This document shows, one piece after another, positions 6,701 to 12,112 of a stretch of 12,112 bases of DNA. The position numbers and the translations under genes were made by a program. The stretch is from Sediminibacterium sp. (GTDB taxonomy: Bacteria > Bacteroidota > Bacteroidia > Chitinophagales > Chitinophagaceae). Each line of letters starts with the position of its first letter. The stretch's first letter is position 1. Where the stretch lies: positions 1 through 12,112 of the forward strand of contig JAQBNJ010000520.1 in assembly GCA_028288645.1 (NCBI GenBank). Reading direction: 5' to 3'. Below the pieces are notes generated by a model that worked only from the letters and a program-made list of their open reading frames with translations, did not search any database and was not told the origin of the DNA.

Positions 6701-8347
6701 ATGCCAAGAGACCACTCCATAAAATCCGTCCTTATTATCGGCTCCGGCCCCATCATTATCGGCCAGGCCTGCGAATTCGACTACTCAGGTTCCCAGGCCG
6801 CACGAAGCCTGCGCGAAGAAGGTATTGAAGTGATACTTATTAATAGTAACCCGGCCACCATTATGACCGACCCCATGATGGCCGACCGCGTATACCTGCT
6901 GCCTTTAACGGTAGAAAGCATTGAACAGATATTAGAAGAAAATAAAATAGATGCCGTTCTGCCAACCATGGGCGGACAAACCGCGCTGAACCTTTGCAAG
7001 GAAGCGGAAGAACTGGGCATCTGGGAAAAATACAATTGCCGCCTGATCGGTGTGGATGTAGCCGCGATAGATACCGCTGAAGACAGGGAAAAATTCCGCC
7101 AGTTAATGGTGAAAATAGGCATCGCCGTAGCACCGAGCCGTGTGGCCAACAGTTTTTTGGAAGGAAAAGAATTTGCGCAGGAGATAGGATTTCCATTGGT
7201 GATCCGTCCATCTTTCACACTCGGTGGAACAGGTGGCGGTTTTGTGCACAGCAAAGATGATCTTGATGCAGCTTTAGACAGGGGCCTGAAAGCCTCGCCC
7301 ATTCACGAAGTACTGGTTGAAAAAGCCGTACTCGGATGGAAGGAATTTGAACTTGAACTATTAAGGGACCAGAACGATAACGTGGTAATCATCTGTACCG
7401 TTGAAAATGTTGACCCGATGGGCGTGCATACCGGTGATTCGATTACCGTTGCGCCTGCGATGACCTTAAGTGATACTTCCTTCCAGGACATGCGCAACAA
7501 AGCCATCCTGATGATGCGCTCACTCGGTAATTTTTCGGGGGGATGTAATGTACAGTTTGCACAGAATCCCGAAACAGAAGAACTGATCGCAGTAGAGATC
7601 AATCCGCGCGTGAGCCGTTCTTCGGCACTCGCATCAAAAGCAACAGGTTACCCGATTGCCAAGATCGCTGCAAAACTGGCTATCGGTTATTCGCTGGATG
7701 AGTTGAAGAACCAGATCACCGGCACCACTTCCGCTTATTTTGAACCGGCACTGGATTATGTGATCGTAAAAGTACCCCGCTGGAATTTTGATAAATTCAA
7801 AGGCGCCAACGATACGCTCGGCCTGCAAATGAAAAGTGTGGGTGAAGTAATGGCCATCGGCAGAAGCTTTACCGAAGCCATCCAGAAAGCCTGTCAGAGT
7901 TTGGAGAATGAAGCGATCGGCCTTGGTTATTACGGCAAGAGCTTAATGAAGAGCGAGGAGCTTGTTGAATACATCAAAACACCAAAATGGGATCGCATCT
8001 TCCGCATCAAGGATGCATTGATGCAGGGCTCCACGGTTAAATCCATCGCACAGGCAACACGTATCGACCGCTGGTTCATTTACCAGATCCAGATCATCTG
8101 CAATATGGAAAAAGATATCGCCAAACATTCCCTCGATTCCATACCCGCAGATCTTCTCAAAGAAGCCAAGAAGAATGGTTTCGGAGATTTACAGATCGCC
8201 AAAATTTTACACGGCGATTGCACAGAAGATGAGGTCTACGAAAAACGCAAGGCCCTTGGCATTACCCGGGTATACAAAATGGTAGACACCTGCAGCGCCG
8301 AGTTCGAAGCAAAGACACCATATTTCTATAGCACGTTTGAGGGCTGA
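6701..8347 (+). CDS. carB: Carbamoyl-phosphate synthase large subunit, N-terminal half only (CarB1-like)
   Basis: The product is 548 residues and follows the first half of CarB (E. coli is 1073). It has the N-terminal ATP-grasp carboxyphosphate domain (about 1-400) and the oligomerisation domain (about 400-548). Visible residues fit E. coli numbering: [17 protein letters not shown] (14-30), R129, R169 in [14 protein letters not shown]215 in GWKEFELE, Q285, E299 and N301 in [12 protein letters not shown]. The protein stops just after DTCSAEF...YFYSTFEG, where a full CarB would enter the second ATP-grasp domain. That domain (carbamate phosphorylation) and the allosteric domain are absent. The next bases show no continuation in any frame and a terminator follows. 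It should carry out only bicarbonate phosphorylation and glutamine-derived ammonia addition, needing a separate second half. ATG 6701 is chosen over ATG 6590 because homology begins there and a -7 element lies between. Confidence 0.93.
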   Translation: MPRDHSIKSVLIIGSGPIIIGQACEFDYSGSQAARSLREEGIEVILINSNPATIMTDPMMADRVYLLPLTVESIEQILEENKIDAVLPTMGGQTALNLCKEAEELGIWEKYNCRLIGVDVAAIDTAEDREKFRQLMVKIGIAVAPSRVANSFLEGKEFAQEIGFPLVIRPSFTLGGTGGGFVHSKDDLDAALDRGLKASPIHEVLVEKAVLGWKEFELELLRDQNDNVVIICTVENVDPMGVHTGDSITVAPAMTLSDTSFQDMRNKAILMMRSLGNFSGGCNVQFAQNPETEELIAVEINPRVSRSSALASKATGYPIAKIAAKLAIGYSLDELKNQITGTTSAYFEPALDYVIVKVPRWNFDKFKGANDTLGLQMKSVGEVMAIGRSFTEAIQKACQSLENEAIGLGYYGKSLMKSEELVEYIKTPKWDRIFRIKDALMQGSTVKSIAQATRIDRWFIYQIQIICNMEKDIAKHSLDSIPADLLKEAKKNGFGDLQIAKILHGDCTEDEVYEKRKALGITRVYKMVDTCSAEFEAKTPYFYSTFEG

Positions 8348-8353
8348 GAGATC

Positions 8354-8388
8354 AATTAATAATTAATAGTTAAGAATTAATAATTCTT
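8354..8388. repeat. AT-rich inverted repeat, left partner of the heptamer array
   Basis: The 19 bases at 8354-8372 are an exact reverse complement of 8564-8582, the right part of the heptamer array upstream of the next gene. A local palindrome overlaps the end of this arm: aagaatta and taattctt around one central base (8372-8388). Confidence 0.65.
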
Positions 8389-8399
8389 CAAAGCATAAG

Positions 8400-8433
8400 A
8401 ATAAGGCTGCTGTTCAGGCAGCCTTATTTTTTT
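8400..8433 (+). terminator. Strong rho-independent terminator after carB
   Basis: A perfect 11-bp stem (aataaggctgc at 8400-8410 with gcagccttatt at 8418-8428) has a 7-base loop and runs into seven T residues (8427-8433). It lies about 50 bases after the carB stop and separates it from the following gene. Confidence 0.93.
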
Positions 8434-8540
8434 GAGCGTTGTTAAAAATTCAGCAATTCGCCCGCTATTCAAACCCTTCGCTAGTATGAGCAATTTCTTT
8501 TCTATTTTTACAGGCAGTTCAATTAAACAGTGGCCCAATT

Positions 8541-8582
8541 ATTAACTATTAACTACTAACTACTAACTATTAATTATTAATT
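8541..8582. repeat. Heptamer tandem repeat (six AYTAAYT units) upstream of the GH18-CE4-GT2 gene
   Basis: Six head-to-tail 7-base units: attaact twice, actaact twice, attaatt twice. The array ends 7 bases before the start codon at 8590, so it lies in the leader or promoter of that gene. A change in copy number could alter spacing or leader structure. No ribosome binding site or -7 element is clear between the terminator and the start codon. Confidence 0.8.
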
Positions 8583-8589
8583 AACCCCA

Positions 8590-11500
8590 ATGCCTCCCCA
8601 GATCTTCCACACCAACAACCCTTCCCGCTGGCAGCGTGTAAAATGGGGGTTTCGCGTATTGGGGGTTTTGTTCGTATTGGTGGTGGTGGTCATCGGCATC
8701 ACCATTTCCAGCATGGAGAATCCCGAGATCCCACTGGAAGGTAAGGCGATCAAAAAAGTATTAACGGAGGACCAGCCAAACTATCGCGCCAGCGAACTGG
8801 GAAATAAGTACCGCGGCTTCCGTAAACTGATAGAAGACAGGTGGGCCAAAGGAAAAGGAACCGGCCAGAACAATAATATTCTCAATCTTTCCAATTCAAC
8901 CCTGTTCAGCGATACCCTGGGTATCCGCGCCGCATTTTATGTGGCATGGGATGCGCAGTCTTTTTTCTCTCTCCGGAAAAATATTTCTAAGATCAACCTG
9001 GTTCTACCCGAATGGTTCTTTATCGACCCAACTGCAGATACTTTGTTTACCACCATGGATAAAGACACGCGTGCTTTCGACCTGATCAAAGCATCGGGTG
9101 TGAGAGTAATGCCGATGTTGTCGAATAATTTCAATTCAAAATTCAATGGCGCTGCTTTGCACCGGATCTTCGCTGATCCAAAAAAATCAAAACGGCTGAT
9201 CGATGATGTAGTCCGTCTTTTACAGAAATATGATTTTGCAGGTATCAATGTGGATTTTGAAGAGATGGACGAAAGCACCGATGCCACACTGATCGAATTT
9301 CAAAAGAATATTTATGAAGCACTGCATAGCAAAGGCTTTCTTGTAACGCAAAATGTTTCTCCCTTTAACAACGATTATAACTACACGGAACTATCAAGAT
9401 ACAATGATTATGTTTTCCTGATGGCGTATGACCAGTATTCGGAAAGCACCAGGCCGGGCCCTATCTGCAGTCAGAAATGGATCCAGTCTGCCGTAAATAA
9501 ACTCGCCGCAAAAATTCCACCTGCCAAGATCGTTCTCAACCTTGCCGCGTATGGTTATGACTGGGGGCATGATACCACCCTTACCTATAGTTACCAGGAA
9601 GCATTAACCGTTGCCAGCCAAAGTGATGGACAGGTAAAGTTTGATAATAATACTTATAACCTGCACTATAAATATTACGATGGTGATGATAAAATTCACG
9701 ATGTATATTTTACCGATGCCGCCACCAATTTCAACACCATGCGTTTTGCAACAGAGTATGGATTGGCGGGAACAGCCATATGGAGATTGGGCAGCGAAGA
9801 CAACAGGCTCTGGGATTTCTATCATCTCTCTATGACGAAAGATGCCTTACAAAAATTCAACTTCAAAGAATTTGATAAGGTGGAAAGCATGATCACACCC
9901 GATTTTATCGGCGATGGTGAAGTGCTGGACCTGATGGCCACACCATCGGATGGACATATCACCACTGAATTGGATAGCACGGATATGCTGATCAGTGAGC
10001 AGGATTATGATAAACTTCCATCTGCATATGTAATCAGAAGATATGGCAAACGCACTGATAAAAAATTAGTGCTCACGTATGATGATGGTCCCGACCCGGT
10101 TTACACCAAACAGATCTTAGATACACTTGCTTATTATAAGGTGCCCGCCACTTTTTTTCTCGTTGGAATAGAAGCTGAAAATAATATTCCGCTCGTAAAA
10201 AGAATTTTCAGGGAAGGGCATGAGATCGGCAACCATACATTCACCCATCCCAATATGGCCGAAGTAAGCAGGAAACGGGCACTGCTTGAAATTGATGCCA
10301 CGCGTTTGCTGATCGAATGTTTGATTGGAAGAAGTACCATCATGTTCCGCGCGCCATATAATGCAGACAGTGATCCCGAGAAAGCGGAAGAAATGGTTCC
10401 TGTTGCATTGAGCCGCACCAGAAATTATATTACGATAGGAGAAGGCATCGACCCCGAAGACTGGCAGAAAGCGGATATTCCCGAACTGAATGGAGACAGT
10501 ATCCTGAACCGCGTAATCAGTATTTATGAGGATCATGTAAAACATGTTGATACGTTCAACATCATTTTATTGCACGATGCCGGCGGCGATAGAAGTGCCA
10601 CCGTAGAAGCTACCGGGAAGATCATCCGTTATTTCCGTGCCAAAGGGTTTGAATTCATTACCGTTGCCAGTCTCTTACATAAAAAGCCGGAAGACATGAT
10701 GCCCCCGGTAGACAAAGGCATGGGCTATGCTTTATTGAACTTTAATTATTTTGTTGCAGCATCAGGTTATGTGATCAGTCATTTATTGTATGCACTGTTC
10801 TTAGTGTTCATGATATTGGGCGCGATAAGAATTTTTGTGCTGGGTTTCTTTGCTTTCAAACAAAAACAAAAAGAAGAGCTGCTGAATAAAAAAGACCTCG
10901 ATGGTTACCCACCTGTTTCCATCATTGTTCCTGCATTTAACGAAGAAGTGAACGCTGTAAGTTCATTAGAAAATCTATTACGCTGCGACTATCCGAATTT
11001 CAATATCATTTTTGTGGATGACGGAAGTACGGATCATACCTATCAAAAAGTATTCACGGCATTCGAGTTCCATCCCAAAGTAAAAGTATTCACCAAATCC
11101 AATGGCGGAAAATCATCGGCCCTGAATTATGGTATTGAACAAACCGATGCCGAATTCGTAGTTTGTATAGATGCCGATACCAAACTCTTACCCGATGCCG
11201 TAAGAGAACTCATGAAAAATTTCTCCGATAAAAATGTGGGCGCTGTAGCCGGCATGGTAAAAGTGGGTAATGAAGTGAACTGGCTCACAAGATGGCAAAG
11301 TATTGAATACACCATCAGCCAGAATTTCGACAGGAAAGGTTTTGCTTATCCGAATGCCATTACGGTTGTTCCAGGTGCGATCGGTGCATTCAGAAAAAAT
11401 GTTGTGATAGAGGCTGGCGGATTCACCACCGATACTCTCGCCGAAGACTGCGATATCACTATCCGCATTTTACGCGTAGGATATATTGTGGCTAATGAAC

Positions 11501-11991
11501 CCAAAGCATATGCCTATACAGAAGCGCCCGAAACCTTAAAACAATTCTTCAAACAACGCCGCCGCTGGACATTTGGTGTGATGCAGACCTTCTGGAAACA
11601 CAAGGATGCTTTATTCAAAAAAGGTAGCAAAGGTTTGGGATGGATCGCTTTGCCCGATATTTTATTGTTCAAATATATCATCCCGTTCTTCAGCCCGATC
11701 GGTGATGTGTTGATGATACTTGGTTTGTTTTCCGAGAACCGCGGCAAGATCGGTATGTACTATCTTGTTTTCCTGATCTTCGATGCGATGATCGCCGGAG
11801 TCGCCTTCTTCTTTGAGCGCGAAAAACCCTGGAAACTCATCTGGCTTATACCCCAGCGCCTCATCTATCGCTGGCTCATGCTGATCGTCCTCTTCCGGTC
11901 CTACAAACGCGCGATTAAGGGCGAGTTGCAGCATTGGGGGGTATTGAAGAGAACAGGGAATGTGAAGGATGTGGGGATGGAGGCCGCCTAA
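8590..11991 (+). CDS. Trifunctional GH18-like / polysaccharide deacetylase / GT2 synthase membrane protein
   Basis: The 1133-residue protein joins three enzymes. A membrane anchor (about 21-41) is followed by a GH18-like domain (about 105-420) with GINVDFEE (218-225), catalytic E224 and D222, MAYDQY (278-283) and W398. Next is a NodB/CE4 deacetylase (about 490-695): TYDDGPD (496-502), metal-binding D499, H549 and H553 in HTFTH, FRAPY (586-590) and LLHDAGG (660-666) with H662. A membrane segment (about 720-752) leads to a processive GT2 domain (about 775-1000): VDDGSTD (809-815), DAD (861-863), AED (951-953) and QRRRW (989-993), then three likely spans near 1022-1046, 1055-1075 and 1085-1103. 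Topology suggests periplasmic hydrolase and deacetylase with a cytoplasmic synthase. It likely polymerises and exports a beta-linked N-acetylhexosamine polymer that is deacetylated and trimmed outside. The polymer (chitin-, PNAG- or other type) is not determined. Confidence 0.93.
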   Translation: MPPQIFHTNNPSRWQRVKWGFRVLGVLFVLVVVVIGITISSMENPEIPLEGKAIKKVLTEDQPNYRASELGNKYRGFRKLIEDRWAKGKGTGQNNNILNLSNSTLFSDTLGIRAAFYVAWDAQSFFSLRKNISKINLVLPEWFFIDPTADTLFTTMDKDTRAFDLIKASGVRVMPMLSNNFNSKFNGAALHRIFADPKKSKRLIDDVVRLLQKYDFAGINVDFEEMDESTDATLIEFQKNIYEALHSKGFLVTQNVSPFNNDYNYTELSRYNDYVFLMAYDQYSESTRPGPICSQKWIQSAVNKLAAKIPPAKIVLNLAAYGYDWGHDTTLTYSYQEALTVASQSDGQVKFDNNTYNLHYKYYDGDDKIHDVYFTDAATNFNTMRFATEYGLAGTAIWRLGSEDNRLWDFYHLSMTKDALQKFNFKEFDKVESMITPDFIGDGEVLDLMATPSDGHITTELDSTDMLISEQDYDKLPSAYVIRRYGKRTDKKLVLTYDDGPDPVYTKQILDTLAYYKVPATFFLVGIEAENNIPLVKRIFREGHEIGNHTFTHPNMAEVSRKRALLEIDATRLLIECLIGRSTIMFRAPYNADSDPEKAEEMVPVALSRTRNYITIGEGIDPEDWQKADIPELNGDSILNRVISIYEDHVKHVDTFNIILLHDAGGDRSATVEATGKIIRYFRAKGFEFITVASLLHKKPEDMMPPVDKGMGYALLNFNYFVAASGYVISHLLYALFLVFMILGAIRIFVLGFFAFKQKQKEELLNKKDLDGYPPVSIIVPAFNEEVNAVSSLENLLRCDYPNFNIIFVDDGSTDHTYQKVFTAFEFHPKVKVFTKSNGGKSSALNYGIEQTDAEFVVCIDADTKLLPDAVRELMKNFSDKNVGAVAGMVKVGNEVNWLTRWQSIEYTISQNFDRKGFAYPNAITVVPGAIGAFRKNVVIEAGGFTTDTLAEDCDITIRILRVGYIVANEPKAYAYTEAPETLKQFFKQRRRWTFGVMQTFWKHKDALFKKGSKGLGWIALPDILLFKYIIPFFSPIGDVLMILGLFSENRGKIGMYYLVFLIFDAMIAGVAFFFEREKPWKLIWLIPQRLIYRWLMLIVLFRSYKRAIKGELQHWGVLKRTGNVKDVGMEAA

Positions 11992-12007
11992 GTTCGGAGG
12001 ATTTCAC

Positions 12008-12039
12008 GCAAAGGCGCGAAGGAGCAAAGGCGCAAAGAT
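12008..12039. repeat. Short direct repeat (gcaaaggcgc, 16-base period)
   Basis: gcaaaggcgc occurs at 12008-12017 and 12024-12033, inside a G/A/C-rich 'cgcaaagg' stretch just after the large gene. Similar sequence is, as I recall, a common interspersed motif in Bacteroidota intergenic DNA; I cannot confirm that here. Confidence 0.45.
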
Positions 12040-12079
12040 TTGCCATACAAGAATCCAAAATGAAAATACAGATACGGAC

Positions 12080-12105
12080 TCGTGATTAAGCGGAAACAAT
12101 CACGA
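12080..12105. repeat. Hairpin at the right edge of the window
   Basis: Perfect 8-bp arms tcgtgatt (12080-12087) and aatcacga (12098-12105) flank a 10-base loop. No T-run follows on either strand, so a terminator is not supported. Its gtgatt/aatcac arms recall palindrome P3 at 5880-5901. The element may continue past the window. Confidence 0.5.
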
Positions 12106-12112
12106 TCTACCT

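Noticed and set aside
6781..7302. 173-codon minus-strand open frame opposite carB
   Set aside because: It lies fully within a well-supported conserved gene, and its translation is serine- and arginine-rich with no recognisable domain: an antisense shadow.
8348..8400. Possible frameshift hiding the second half of carB downstream
   Set aside because: The bases after the stop are AT-rich repeat and a terminator, then another gene. No second ATP-grasp motif appears in any frame.
8541..8582. Origin-like iterons
   Set aside because: The 7-base units are too short and AT-only for typical iterons, with no replication gene or DnaA-box cluster nearby.
12008..12039. Start of a coding frame or terminator after the large gene
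   Set aside because: No long frame opens and no stem with T-run is present; it fits a simple direct repeat.

Overview
The window looks like chromosomal DNA of a member of the Bacteroidota, most likely Chitinophagaceae or a close relative. This is inferred from a DUF3667 protein (a family largely confined to Bacteroidota), the general look of the proteins, a TAnnTTTG-type -7 promoter element in front of carB, weak ribosome binding sites, and intergenic spaces filled with small palindromic repeats. There are eight protein genes (one cut by the left edge), one decayed gene, three good terminators and several repeat elements. I see no rRNA, tRNA, CRISPR array, phage gene or transposase.

Layout. 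1-560 (-) is the N-terminal part of a flavin/NAD(P)H oxidoreductase running off the left edge. Just upstream of it, 584-845 (-) is a wreck of GTP cyclohydrolase I (folE), recognisable as three fragments in different frames. 907-1632 (+) is a DUF3667 zinc-ribbon membrane protein, convergent with an unassigned helical protein (1649-2110, -). 2252-2818 and 2829-4475 (+) form a tight lipid pair: a lysophospholipid acyltransferase and an AMP-forming long-chain acyl-CoA synthetase. A multi-hairpin repeat (4477-4633) follows. 4765-5673 (+) is an OmpA-type lipoprotein with its own terminator. It converges with a Bcp peroxiredoxin (6095-6562, -) across about 420 bases holding a cluster of related palindromes. 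carB (6701-8347, +) is transcribed divergently from bcp and encodes only the first half of carbamoyl-phosphate synthase large subunit. After a strong terminator and a heptamer tandem repeat comes a large fused gene (8590-11991, +) encoding GH18-like, polysaccharide deacetylase and GT2 synthase domains in one membrane protein. The right end holds only short repeats.

How the genes work together. Apart from the acyltransferase/acyl-CoA synthetase pair, the genes look like independent housekeeping or envelope units: membrane lipid acylation, an outer-membrane/peptidoglycan lipoprotein, peroxide defence, carbamoyl phosphate synthesis, and synthesis plus modification of an N-acetylhexosamine polymer. 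I see no obvious new multi-gene system. The most informative points are the one-chain GH18-CE4-GT2 enzyme, the half-length CarB, the folE remnant, and three distinct families of intergenic palindromic or tandem repeats.
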